From NCBI RefSeq assembly GCF_003544815.1, contig NZ_CP032100.1:1364001-1428000 (forward strand): a stretch of 64,000 bases of DNA, given 5' to 3'. Position numbers and translations under genes: made by a program. This stretch comes from Arcobacter suis CECT 7833. GTDB taxonomy: Bacteria > Campylobacterota > Campylobacteria > Campylobacterales > Arcobacteraceae. This document shows, piece after piece, positions 17,001-25,489 of this stretch (position 1 is the first letter of the stretch; each line of letters opens with the position of its first letter). Below the pieces are notes generated by a model that saw only the letters and a list, made by a program, of their open reading frames with translations, did not search any database and was not told where the DNA came from.

Positions 17001-17942
17001 TTAAAAACTATTTATATATTCTTCCATTAAAGAAAAATCTACTTTTTCATTAATTTCTATTTCTAAATCCATCAAATATAAATTTTTTATTTTAAACTCT
17101 TTTAATTTTACAAAATCTTTTCCTGTTGTGATTATTGAATAATCTTTATTTTCTTCTTGAATTTTTAAAATATCTTCTTTTGTAAAACTATAATGATCGG
17201 GAAACGAAATCATTTTTATATCTTTTGGTAAATATTCCAATAATCTTTTTGGTTTTGAAATAGCTGTTATTAAAATAGTTTTAGCTGGAAGTTCAGATAT
17301 TTTTCCATCTTTTTTTATATTAATAACTCTTTTAAAATCCGTTCCTTCTAAAAGTTCAATATCAGCTTGGGCATAAAAACCTTTTGGTTCTCTATATCCA
17401 CCACTTGGCAGACAAAAAATATTTGTAGGTTCATCTTTTGGTCGAAGTAAAATATTAAATTTTGATATTTTATATTTTGAAAAACCATCATCTAAAAATA
17501 TGATTTTACATTCCAACTCTTTTGCTTTTAAAATGGCTTTTATTCTATCTTCGCTTACAAGGATTGTGGCTTTTGGTAAAGAGTTTGCTAAAAGCATCGC
17601 TTCATCACCAGAAGTTTTTACATCAAGTTGAATTTTTCCATTTATTGAAACTATTTGTAAACCTTTTGAAGCTCTTCCATAACCTCGCAAGATAATGCAA
17701 ACATTTTCATATTTTGAAGCCAATTTTATAGTAACTGGAGTTTTTCCACTTCCACCAACGATAATATTTCCAACTGAAATAATAGGAATTCCAAACTCTA
17801 TTGGTTTTGCCATTGCTCTTTTTGTAAGGATTATTAACATATAAATAAAAGTTAGAGGAAGAAGTAAAAATGAGATTATCTTTTGAAAAGTATTAGGAAA
17901 GAAGAGGTAATCTTCAATCCATAAATGTAGTTTTTGTTTCAA
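17001..17942 (-). CDS. lpxK: Tetraacyldisaccharide 4'-kinase
   Basis: 313 residues with an N-terminal membrane-anchoring hydrophobic segment and the LpxK Walker motif SVGNIIVGGSGKTP, followed by VCIILRGYGR and the DDGFSKYKI block. It phosphorylates the lipid A precursor at the inner membrane. It begins six bases after the DegT-family gene. The other LPS genes here, kdsB (40106) and lptB (44250), are scattered. Confidence 0.95.
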   Translation of the reverse strand: MKQKLHLWIEDYLFFPNTFQKIISFLLLPLTFIYMLIILTKRAMAKPIEFGIPIISVGNIIVGGSGKTPVTIKLASKYENVCIILRGYGRASKGLQIVSINGKIQLDVKTSGDEAMLLANSLPKATILVSEDRIKAILKAKELECKIIFLDDGFSKYKISKFNILLRPKDEPTNIFCLPSGGYREPKGFYAQADIELLEGTDFKRVINIKKDGKISELPAKTILITAISKPKRLLEYLPKDIKMISFPDHYSFTKEDILKIQEENKDYSIITTGKDFVKLKEFKIKNLYLMDLEIEINEKVDFSLMEEYINSF

Positions 17943-17948
17943 GTTATT

Positions 17949-19088
17949 TTATATCCACTCAGATGCAACACTAATTACTTGATCACAAACATAATTTACT
18001 TCTTCATCTGTAAGACCTGCATACATAGGAAGTGAAAGTATTTGTTGATAATTATTTAAAGCATTTGAAAATGCCGTGATTTTAATAGAATATTTTGTTT
18101 TATAATAAGATAAAAGATGTAAAGGAATATAGTTAAGTCCTGTTGAAACACCTCTTTCTTTTAAAGCTCTTGCAAAAGCATCCCTATTTCTTGAAACTTT
18201 TATAATAAACTGAGTAAAAATATGTTCATCTTTGTGGGGTAAAACTGTTATATGTTTTACACCTGCCAATCTTTTTTCATAAAGTTTTGCTATCTCTTTT
18301 CTTCTTTTTATAAACTTTTCTGTTTTATTTAATTGTGCTAATGCATAAGCAGCATCAAGTTCTGATAAGTCATATTTATGTCCAATATCAACAACATCAT
18401 AAACATAATCTAAATTTCCATAACTATCATAAGTAGTTGTAAGTGCGTGAGTTCTAAGAAGTTTTGCACGTGCAGCTATATCTTCATTATTAGTTACAAT
18501 TATTCCTGAACGACTAATTGCATATTTAGAATTTGATGGATTTGTAGAAAAAATTGTCATATCAGCTCTTAGATTTCCAACTTTTTTACCTTTATAAGTT
18601 GCTCCTAAAGATGATCGGCAATCTTCAATTAAAATAATTCCGTATTTTTGAGCAATGTCATAAATTCTATCTAAATCAGGAGATTGACCAGCTACAAAAG
18701 TGATTATTGCTCCTCTTAATTTTTTTGAGTCATTCTCAGCTAAAGCTTCTTCAAATTTATTTACATCAATATTCATATCTTCCATATTTATATCAATAAA
18801 AATAGGTTCTGCATCAAAATGTCTTACAACTTCAGGTAAATTTACAAAAGAGTTAACAGACATCAATATCTTATCACCTCTTTTTAATTTTATAGCACTT
18901 AAAGCTAAATGAATAGCAGCTGTCGAAGTTGCTGCTGCAATTGCATATTTTGCACCAATAAATTTTTTCATACTATCTTCAAATTCTATTACTTTTGATA
19001 AATCATTTTTTGATTCCAAAACTGATCTAATTTGATTCAATTCTTCACTATCTATAGATGCTTTGTATATTGCAATATTTTTAGCCAT
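17949..19088 (-). CDS. DegT/DnrJ/EryC1/StrS-family PLP aminotransferase
   Basis: 379 residues with the family's TSTAAIHLAL phosphate-binding start, a PLP-anchoring Asp in LIEDCRSSLGATYKGKKVG, and a C-terminal domain ending GLTDEEVNYVCDQV. These enzymes aminate sugar nucleotides. In place of the usual FSFHPTKN lysine loop it reads FSTNPSNSKYAISRSG, so the candidate Schiff-base Lys is displaced by two residues. It resembles the single DegT protein kept outside glycosylation loci in Campylobacter (Cj0505c-like, from memory). It sits between nadE and lpxK; the substrate is unknown. Confidence 0.88.
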   Translation of the reverse strand: MAKNIAIYKASIDSEELNQIRSVLESKNDLSKVIEFEDSMKKFIGAKYAIAAATSTAAIHLALSAIKLKRGDKILMSVNSFVNLPEVVRHFDAEPIFIDINMEDMNIDVNKFEEALAENDSKKLRGAIITFVAGQSPDLDRIYDIAQKYGIILIEDCRSSLGATYKGKKVGNLRADMTIFSTNPSNSKYAISRSGIIVTNNEDIAARAKLLRTHALTTTYDSYGNLDYVYDVVDIGHKYDLSELDAAYALAQLNKTEKFIKRRKEIAKLYEKRLAGVKHITVLPHKDEHIFTQFIIKVSRNRDAFARALKERGVSTGLNYIPLHLLSYYKTKYSIKITAFSNALNNYQQILSLPMYAGLTDEEVNYVCDQVISVASEWI

Positions 19089-19091
19089 TAA

Positions 19092-19853
19092 TTAATTCCA
19101 CCTTATTTTTGCTATTGTTGGTAATTTACCTTTAAAAGCATTTGCTTTTATTCTATATTCTAATCTTTCAATTAAATCTTTTTCAAAACCTAATTTTATT
19201 AACTCTTCTTTTGATTTATTTTCATCAACCATAACTTTTAAAACTTCATCCATGTGTTTATACGAGTAACCAAGTTCTTCTTCATCACTTTGACCTTCCC
19301 ATAAATCAGCACTTGGAGCTTTATTTAAAATATTTTCAGGAACGCCTAACATTCTTGCAAATTCAAATTCATCACTTTTATAAATTTCACCTATTGGATT
19401 AATAGCACAAGCAATATCTCCAAAAATAGTTCCATATCCTAAAAGTATTTCACTTCTATTTGAAGTTCCAACAACTAATGATTTTTCTCGTGAAGATACA
19501 TCGTATAATACAGACATTCGCATTCTTGCAGAAAAATTTCCAATTCTAAGTTTATCATCATCCATATTTTTTATAAAACCACTAACCATAGGCTCTATTG
19601 AGATAATTTCATATTTAATATGAAATTTTTCACAAACTTCAATGGCATGTTCAATTGAACTTTTTGAAGAAAACTGTGAAGGCATTAATACACAATTTAA
19701 GTTATCTCCAAAAGCTTCTTTGCATAAAATTGCTACAACTGCTGAATCTAAGCCACCAGAGAGTCCAACTGTAACTTTTTTTAGTCCAGCTTTTTCAACT
19801 TCTGTTTTTAAAAAATAAATTAAATCTTCCTTAATTTTTTTCCAATTTTTCAC
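19092..19853 (-). CDS. nadE: NH3-dependent NAD+ synthetase
   Basis: 253 residues with the ATP pyrophosphatase loop GLSGGLDSAVV, the region GTSNRSEILLGYGT and KAPSADLWEGQSDEEELG. There is no N-terminal glutaminase domain, so it uses free ammonia. It amidates deamido-NAD as the last step of NAD synthesis. It is spaced three bases from the DegT gene downstream. Confidence 0.97.
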   Translation of the reverse strand: MKNWKKIKEDLIYFLKTEVEKAGLKKVTVGLSGGLDSAVVAILCKEAFGDNLNCVLMPSQFSSKSSIEHAIEVCEKFHIKYEIISIEPMVSGFIKNMDDDKLRIGNFSARMRMSVLYDVSSREKSLVVGTSNRSEILLGYGTIFGDIACAINPIGEIYKSDEFEFARMLGVPENILNKAPSADLWEGQSDEEELGYSYKHMDEVLKVMVDENKSKEELIKLGFEKDLIERLEYRIKANAFKGKLPTIAKIRWN

Positions 19854-19874
19854 TCTTAATCCTTTATTAAGTAA

Positions 19875-20087
19875 TTATATCTCATCTTTTTTTGTTTTTT
19901 GATAAATTTCATCTAAATAGTTATTGCTTATTTTAGAAATATTCTCTTTTTTATACTCTAATTGTTTTTGAATATCTAAAAGTTCTTCTTCATCAAAATA
20001 CTCTAAATAATTTGGATTTATTTCTATAGTTTCTTCAGGATTTATTTTTATAAGTTTTTTTATATTTTCTATAATTTCATTTTTCAT
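19875..20087 (-). CDS. Hypothetical acidic coiled-coil protein, 70 residues
   Basis: A soluble helical protein with an acidic centre (EYFDEEELLDIQKQLEYKKE). It lies between the twin BFD-like genes and nadE on one strand, with only two bases to the upstream gene. No family was recognised. Start and spacing look genuine. Confidence 0.7.
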   Translation of the reverse strand: MKNEIIENIKKLIKINPEETIEINPNYLEYFDEEELLDIQKQLEYKKENISKISNNYLDEIYQKTKKDEI

Positions 20088-20089
20088 TT

Positions 20090-20320
20090 TTATTCTTTAT
20101 TAAATTTATTTAGTATTTCTTCTAGATATAGTTCCATTTTTTCTACACCTATATCACTTTCTTTGTTTTTACAAGATTTACAACAAGTTCCAGCATCTGT
20201 TAAATCTCCTAATTTTTCCAAAGTTTTAGCACCTTTTTCTTTTATAGCATAAATTATTTCACCCAAAGTTACATGTTTACAACTACAAACTTCAAAAGAG
20301 TGTGGAAAATTTCTAGCCAT
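20090..20320 (-). CDS. BFD-like [2Fe-2S]-binding small protein (second copy)
   Basis: 76 residues with the BFD-type pattern VCSCKHVT...AGTCCKSC: a CxC pair, a helical region and a second Cys group. Such modules bind a 2Fe-2S cluster and transfer electrons, for example to bacterioferritin or in nitrite reductase. It overlaps the upstream paralogue (20313-20552) by eight bases and shares its layout, so the pair arose by tandem duplication. Partner unknown. Confidence 0.8.
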   Translation of the reverse strand: MARNFPHSFEVCSCKHVTLGEIIYAIKEKGAKTLEKLGDLTDAGTCCKSCKNKESDIGVEKMELYLEEILNKFNKE

Positions 20321-20552
20321 TTTCTAATCCTTTTTTAACTTTATTTAAAATATCTTTACAATAAATTTTCTTTTTAATTTTTCCAAAATCCCCTTCTGGG
20401 AAAATACAGTGTCTACATTCAGTTCCTGCTGTTGTAAAATCCTGAATTTCCCTAAGAGTTGAAGCATTTTGATTTATTATAGTATTTGTTATATCGTGTA
20501 TTGTAACTTTTTTACAATTACATACTTCATAATTTTCCCCAAAATCAAACAA
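20313..20552 (-). CDS. BFD-like [2Fe-2S]-binding small protein (first copy)
   Basis: 79 residues with VCNCKKVT...AGTECRHC, the BFD-like cysteine pattern (CxC and CxxC). It is the paralogue of the gene at 20090-20320 but diverged in the tail (FPEGDFGKIKKKIYC, with an additional Cys). Its ATG follows the J-domain gene's stop directly. The set J-domain protein, two Fe-S proteins, small acidic protein and nadE reads as one operon. Confidence 0.8.
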   Translation of the reverse strand: MFDFGENYEVCNCKKVTIHDITNTIINQNASTLREIQDFTTAGTECRHCIFPEGDFGKIKKKIYCKDILNKVKKGLENG

Positions 20553-21308
20553 TTATAAACCTTTATCTTTTTTGATAAGTTCATAAGCTTCATTTATTTC
20601 TTGAAGTTTTTTTGTTGCTTCATCAATAATATTTTGAGCAGCTCCCTGCCCTGAAATAATATCAGGATGATGTTTTTTAACTAAACTTCTATAATTTTTC
20701 TTTAAAGTTACTGCATCATCGCTAGGATTTGATTCTAAAATCTCATAAGCTTTATCTAAACTAATAGCTTTATTTGAAGCTTGTTGGGCATAAAAAGTTT
20801 CAAAAGTATTAATTAGATTATTAAAATCTTCTATTTTGATTTTTAATGCATTTGAAATATCCTCAGTAATCATTTTTTCAGCAGAAGAAAAATCTTTATC
20901 AATAAATGCTAAATTTAATAAATACTCCATGATTTTAACACGTTTATGATATTCATTTTTTGTCAAATTGTATAATTTATTACAAATATCAATTAAATTA
21001 TCAAAACTATGTTTTTCATTTTCATATAAAACTTTTAGTTTTTCTCTGATTTCTTCTGCATTTTCAAAATGACTAGAAATATCATTAAAAGTATGTTTTA
21101 AAACTTCAGCTTCTAATTCACAAACTTTCCCATCTGCTTTTGATACTTTTGCCATAAGTGCTACTAAAAGCCCTGCTTCGTGGTGTAATAAATCACCATC
21201 AAATCTATCTTTTCTTTTCAAATTTATATTTTTAAACTCTTCAGTTTTATAGTTTTTTCCAATAAAAAACAAAATTGCTATAACAACTAATAAAACAACT
21301 ATTTCCAT
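20553..21308 (-). CDS. Membrane-anchored TerB/J-domain protein, DjlA-like
   Basis: 251 residues: an N-terminal helix (IVVLLVVIAILFFIG), a TerB-like helical domain (residues about 40-160, with SKADGKV and AFIDKDFS acidic repeats), and a C-terminal J-domain with the HPD motif in KKHHPDII. This is the DjlA arrangement, a co-chaperone recruiting DnaK at the inner membrane. It is divergent from tatB across a shared promoter region. The full-length DnaJ is separate, at 55873. Confidence 0.88.
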   Translation of the reverse strand: MEIVVLLVVIAILFFIGKNYKTEEFKNINLKRKDRFDGDLLHHEAGLLVALMAKVSKADGKVCELEAEVLKHTFNDISSHFENAEEIREKLKVLYENEKHSFDNLIDICNKLYNLTKNEYHKRVKIMEYLLNLAFIDKDFSSAEKMITEDISNALKIKIEDFNNLINTFETFYAQQASNKAISLDKAYEILESNPSDDAVTLKKNYRSLVKKHHPDIISGQGAAQNIIDEATKKLQEINEAYELIKKDKGL

Positions 21309-21345
21309 ATTTACCCTTCATATCACTATATTTTAGATTTGGTTG

Positions 21346-21371
21346 GATTTTATCAAATTTTAGATAAAATC
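21346..21371. promoter_or_regulatory. Symmetric promoter element between the J-domain gene and tatB
   Basis: GATTTTATC (21346-21354) and GATAAAATC (21363-21371) form an inverted repeat, placing a TAAAAT-type -10 box on each strand for the two divergent genes. Positions 21351-21371 match 20 of 21 bases at 55811-55831 upstream of dnaJ. Confidence 0.55.
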
Positions 21372-21401
21372 ATTTCCTTTAATTATACAATGGAGTTATA
21401 A

Positions 21402-21809
21402 ATGTTTGGAATGGGTTTTATGGAAATTTTACTAATTGCAATAGTTGCAATTATCGCGTTGGGACCTGAAAAACTTCCTGGTACAATGGTACAAATTGCA
21501 AAGTTTATCAACAAATTTAAAACAGGTCTTGAAGATGCAAAAGCAACTTTAGATAATGAACTTAATATTTCTGAATTAAAAGCAGAAGCAAGTAAATTTA
21601 AATCTCAGATTGAAGAAACAAAAGCCTCATTGACAGTTGATTCAAAAATAGATTTGGGTTTAAATGATCTTATGAAAGATAATTTAAATAATGATTCTTC
21701 TATTGAAACTAAAAAAGTTGAAGAACAACCAAAACAAGAAAAAGTCTCTTTTAAAAAAGAAGATAAATTCAAAGTTAAATTAGATGAAAAAAAAGAGGAT
21801 AATATTTAA
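21402..21809 (+). CDS. tatB: Sec-independent protein translocase TatB
   Basis: 135 residues: an N-terminal membrane helix (MEILLIAIVAIIALGPEKLP) with the TatB-type GPEKLP hinge, an amphipathic helix and a long charged tail. It recognises twin-arginine substrates with TatC, whose start overlaps its stop by one base (TAATG). TatA is not in this window. Confidence 0.95.
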   Translation: MFGMGFMEILLIAIVAIIALGPEKLPGTMVQIAKFINKFKTGLEDAKATLDNELNISELKAEASKFKSQIEETKASLTVDSKIDLGLNDLMKDNLNNDSSIETKKVEEQPKQEKVSFKKEDKFKVKLDEKKEDNI

Positions 21810-22543
21810 TGTTTGAAGATTTAAAACCCCATATTGCAGACTTGCGAAAAAGATTAGTAATATCATCTATCACTCTTGTAGTTATGTTTTTTGTTTGTTT
21901 TTCTTTTTACGAACCTATTTTAAATTGGATGATGGTTCCAGTTGAAGCAGCACTTCCTCAAAATTCACAAATGGTTGCAGTTGAAATTCAAGAAACATTC
22001 TTTACAGCTTTAAAAGTTGCTTTTTTTGCTGGTTTTATTGCTTCTTTACCCGTAATATTTTGGCAATTATGGTTGTTTTTAGCACCAGGTCTTTATGATC
22101 ATGAAAAAAAACTAGTTATACCTTTTGTATTTTTTGGAACTTTAATGTTTTTAGTTGGATCTTCATTTGCTTATTATGTAGTTGTACCTTTAGGTTTTGA
22201 CTTTTTAATTGCATTTGGTTCAACTGTAGTTACTGTATTACCAAGTATTGGTAAATATGTTGATTTTTTTACAAAACTATTATTTGGTTTTGGAATTGCT
22301 TTTGAATTACCTGTTATCACTTTTTTCCTTGCAAAAATTGGTCTTGTTGATGATAGAATGCTAAAAGATTTCTTTAGATATGCAATTGTAATTATTTTTA
22401 TCGTTGCTGCTATTTTAACTCCACCTGATGTTTTAAGTCAACTTTTAATGGCTGCTCCACTAATTTTACTTTATGGGATTTCTATTTATATAGCAAAAGT
22501 GTTTAATCCAGCACCAAAAGAAAATGAAGAAGAGGAAGAGTAA
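21809..22543 (+). CDS. tatC: Sec-independent protein translocase TatC
   Basis: 244 residues with about six membrane helices, the conserved N-terminal HIADLRKRL and the ETFFTALKVAFFAG region used to bind the Tat signal peptide. It is the integral membrane core of the folded-protein export machine. The C-terminal tail is acidic (NEEEEE). The downstream queA uses its GAGGAAGAG-coding end as a ribosome binding site. Confidence 0.97.
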   Translation: MFEDLKPHIADLRKRLVISSITLVVMFFVCFSFYEPILNWMMVPVEAALPQNSQMVAVEIQETFFTALKVAFFAGFIASLPVIFWQLWLFLAPGLYDHEKKLVIPFVFFGTLMFLVGSSFAYYVVVPLGFDFLIAFGSTVVTVLPSIGKYVDFFTKLLFGFGIAFELPVITFFLAKIGLVDDRMLKDFFRYAIVIIFIVAAILTPPDVLSQLLMAAPLILLYGISIYIAKVFNPAPKENEEEEE

Positions 22544-22545
22544 AA

Positions 22546-23568
22546 TTGCTTGACCCACTAAAGACCTCAAGCTATGATTATGATTTACCAAAAGAACTCA
22601 TAGCAACCCATCCTGTAAGCCCAGCAGATTCAGCTAGGCTTTTGGTTTATAATAGAACTACAAATTCAATAACACATACAACTTTTAAAAATCTTATGGA
22701 TTTTTTACCATCTAATTTGTCTGTTTTTCTAAATGATACAAAAGTTATCAAAGCTAGAATTTTTGGAATAAAAGAAACGGGTGGAAAAATAGAATTATTA
22801 CTAAATAAACCCTTATTTATGGATAGATACCTAGTAATGATAGGTGGAAAAGTAAGAATTGGTACTAAACTATTTTTTGATGAAAACTTAATTGCTGAAG
22901 TTTTAGAAGTAAATGAAGATGGAAGTCGTGTTGTACAATTTTTTCAAAATGATAAAAAACTTGATTTTTTAACACTTGTAGATATTTTAAATAAAATTGG
23001 GCATTTACCACTTCCTCCTTATATGAATAGAGCTGATGAAAAAGAAGATGAAAAAGATTATCAAACTTTGTTTGCAAAAAACTATGGAGCGGTTGCAGCA
23101 CCTACGGCATCACTACATTTTACACCTGAACTTTTAGAAAAAATAAATGCTAGATATGATGTAAATTATCTAACTTTACATGTGGGAGCTGGAACTTTTA
23201 AACCAGTTGATGTTGATGATATTTTAAATCATCCAATGCACAGTGAATATTTTGAGATTGGCATTGAAGCTAAAAAGGCTTTAGACAATGCACCAAAAGT
23301 TCTTGCAGTTGGAACAACGGTTACAAGAACAGTTGAATATTATGCACGAACAAATAAAATCCAAGGTGAATGTGACTTGTTTTTAAATCCAGCAAATAAA
23401 CCAATAAAAGTGGATTATTTACTAACAAATTTTCACTTACCAAAATCTACACTTATTATGCTTGTTGCATCATTTGTAGGACTTGAAAAAACACTTGAAA
23501 TTTACCATGAAGCCATCAAAGAGAACTATAGATTTTACTCTTATGGCGATGGTATGTTAATTATATAA
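22546..23568 (+). CDS. queA: S-adenosylmethionine:tRNA ribosyltransferase-isomerase
   Basis: 340 residues with YDLPKELIATHP, LPLPPYMNR, GAVAAPTASLHFT and LHVGAGTFKPV, all QueA signatures. It makes epoxyqueuosine in tRNA anticodons from SAM. The start is TTG at 22546, chosen because the GAGGAAGAG of the tatC end lies at ideal distance and the N-terminus LDPLKTSSYDYDLP fits the family. Confidence 0.96.
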   Translation: MLDPLKTSSYDYDLPKELIATHPVSPADSARLLVYNRTTNSITHTTFKNLMDFLPSNLSVFLNDTKVIKARIFGIKETGGKIELLLNKPLFMDRYLVMIGGKVRIGTKLFFDENLIAEVLEVNEDGSRVVQFFQNDKKLDFLTLVDILNKIGHLPLPPYMNRADEKEDEKDYQTLFAKNYGAVAAPTASLHFTPELLEKINARYDVNYLTLHVGAGTFKPVDVDDILNHPMHSEYFEIGIEAKKALDNAPKVLAVGTTVTRTVEYYARTNKIQGECDLFLNPANKPIKVDYLLTNFHLPKSTLIMLVASFVGLEKTLEIYHEAIKENYRFYSYGDGMLII

Positions 23569-23580
23569 AAAAGGCAAAAG

Positions 23581-24321
23581 ATGGCATATTATGTATTATT
23601 TGATACAGAAACTACAGGAAATCAAGATGATGACAAAGTTATCCAATTTGGAGCAATGATTGTTGATCAAAAAGGAAAAGTTGAGGCTTTTGATGAGTTA
23701 TGCTCAACTGATGTTGCTATAAAACTTGAAGCTATGGAAGTTCACAATATTACACCTGATTTATTAGTTGGAAAACCAAAAGCAGTTGAAACCAGTTTTT
23801 ATAAAAAACTTGAAGAGTTAAATTCAAATGAAAATTATTTAATAGCTCACAATATATCTTTTGATATGGGAATGATCAAAAAAGAAGGTTTCGTAAATCA
23901 ATATCAACTAATTGATACTTTAAGATGCGCAAAACACTTATTTCCAGAACTTCCATACCACAGACTTCAATATATAAGATACGCCCTTGAACTTTACAAA
24001 ATTGAAGAAATAGAAGCAGCAAAACACAACATCACTATAAAAGCTCATGATGCAATTGGTGATGTACTTGTAATGAAGCTATTTTTATCAAAACTTGTAG
24101 GAAAATCTAGAGAAATTTATCCTGATTATAATCCAATAGAAAAATTAGCAGAGCTAACAAAAACTCCTGTATTTATTCAAACTTTTAAATTTGGGAAATA
24201 TAAAGGTAAAGATGTTGAAGTTGTGGCTAAAGAAGACCCTAGTTATTTAAACTGGATGAGAAGTAATATGGAACTTGATGAAGATTTAAAATATACTTTA
24301 GATAAGGTTTTAAAATCTTAA
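23581..24321 (+). CDS. DEDDh 3'-5' exonuclease (DnaQ-like) with C-terminal DUF3820-like domain
   Basis: 246 residues. The exonuclease I motif FDTETTG, motif II NISFDMGM and motif III HDAIGDV give a DEDD family nuclease of the Pol III epsilon type. The last 60 residues (FKFGKYKGKDVEVVA, PSYLNWM) are the small DUF3820-type domain often fused to such nucleases. It is likely a stand-alone DNA or RNA exonuclease rather than the replicative proofreader. It is the last gene of the tat-queA operon and is followed by a hairpin. Confidence 0.87.
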   Translation: MAYYVLFDTETTGNQDDDKVIQFGAMIVDQKGKVEAFDELCSTDVAIKLEAMEVHNITPDLLVGKPKAVETSFYKKLEELNSNENYLIAHNISFDMGMIKKEGFVNQYQLIDTLRCAKHLFPELPYHRLQYIRYALELYKIEEIEAAKHNITIKAHDAIGDVLVMKLFLSKLVGKSREIYPDYNPIEKLAELTKTPVFIQTFKFGKYKGKDVEVVAKEDPSYLNWMRSNMELDEDLKYTLDKVLKS

Positions 24322-24322
24322 T

Positions 24323-24353
24323 CTAATTATTTCTTTATTGAACTAATAATTAG
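24323..24353 (+). terminator. Putative terminator after the exonuclease gene
   Basis: CTAATTATT and AATAATTAG form a nine-pair AT-rich stem two bases after the stop codon. There is only a weak T-run after it. Confidence 0.5.
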
Positions 24354-24450
24354 GAAATTGTTATATCAGTTGCCATTAATCGGCTACTGATACTAATTAA
24401 AAATGCGCTTGTAACCCATGAAACAAATTCTCTTCTACTACTTATAAAAA

Positions 24451-25468
24451 TTAAAACTTAACATTAAAATTAACTAAATATGTTCTTTCCATTCCAGCTG
24501 TTACTCTTCCACCATAATAATCTAGTCTTTCATAATAATCTCTATTGGTTAAATTTTTAACTACAAAAGATGTTTCATATGATTTATGAGCATATGCAAT
24601 TTTCGCATCATATGTATGATAACTTGGCACTTCATATTTATTTGTACCATCTATCATTGTCTCTGATTGTGCATAAATTCCTGCCTCTGCACTGAATCCT
24701 TTTAAAATAGGCTCGCTAAATTTATAATTTGCCCAAATTCTTCCTGAATGTTCTGGAACTCCACCAAGTTTATTACCATCAAATATTGTACTTGATGCAT
24801 CTTTTGTATATTCTGCATGTGTATTTGTATAATTACTTAATAGACTCAGGTTTGTTGTTGGTTGCCAAACTAAATCTAATTCTACTCCTTTACTTTCTTC
24901 TTCTCCATTTGGTATAGTTGTTAATCCAGTAGTAGCAGGATTTGCAACACTAATATTTTTTCTTTCTATTTTGAATGCAGCCAAAGAACCTGATAATTGA
25001 CTATTTGCATCAAATTTCACACCTGCTTCATATTGTGCAGATTCCATAGGTTTTTGGGCACTCTCATAATTAGCCCACCCAGGAGCTTTCATTCCCTCAC
25101 TATAGCTTGTAAATAATGTAATATTATCATCTATATCGTATGCTATTCCACCTTGTAATAATAATTTTGTTTTATCTGTTGTATTATCACCAATAAATAA
25201 ATTCCTATCAATTTTAAAATCTCCAGCGATTTCAACAGCTGGTAAACCTTGATAATCTTGACCTTCCCATCTTGGAGTTTTTCCTTGTAATGTTACAGCT
25301 GTATCATCTTTTATTTTTAATTTAACTGTTGGACTAACATTATAATTATTTTTTTCAATTACATCATTTTGACTTTCAGTTTTTGTATACTCGCCTGTAA
25401 CTCTTACTAATAGGCTGATTAACATCAAATGATGGCTTAACTAAATTATTACTTCCAGAGGTGTTAAT
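24451..25468 (-). pseudogene. TonB-dependent siderophore receptor, C-terminal remnant
   Basis: The open frame 24451-25428 encodes about 320 residues of outer-membrane beta-barrel: TSYSEGMKAPGW, a barrel ending VVKNLTNRDYYERL and the C-terminal Phe (NVKF). Full receptors are roughly 650-800 residues with signal, TonB box and plug, all absent. Just upstream another frame (25468-25395) encodes SGSNNLVKPSFDVNQPIS before a frameshift into the barrel frame, and a stop precedes that. comEC ends 21 bases further on. So the gene lost its 5' half by deletion and is dead. Confidence 0.85.
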
Positions 25469-25489
25469 TTAGTATTAAGTTCAAAAATC

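Noticed and set aside
24729-24917. 62-residue plus-strand frame inside the TonB receptor remnant
   Set aside because: Antisense to clear beta-barrel coding sequence; composition is Leu/Tyr-rich as expected of a shadow.
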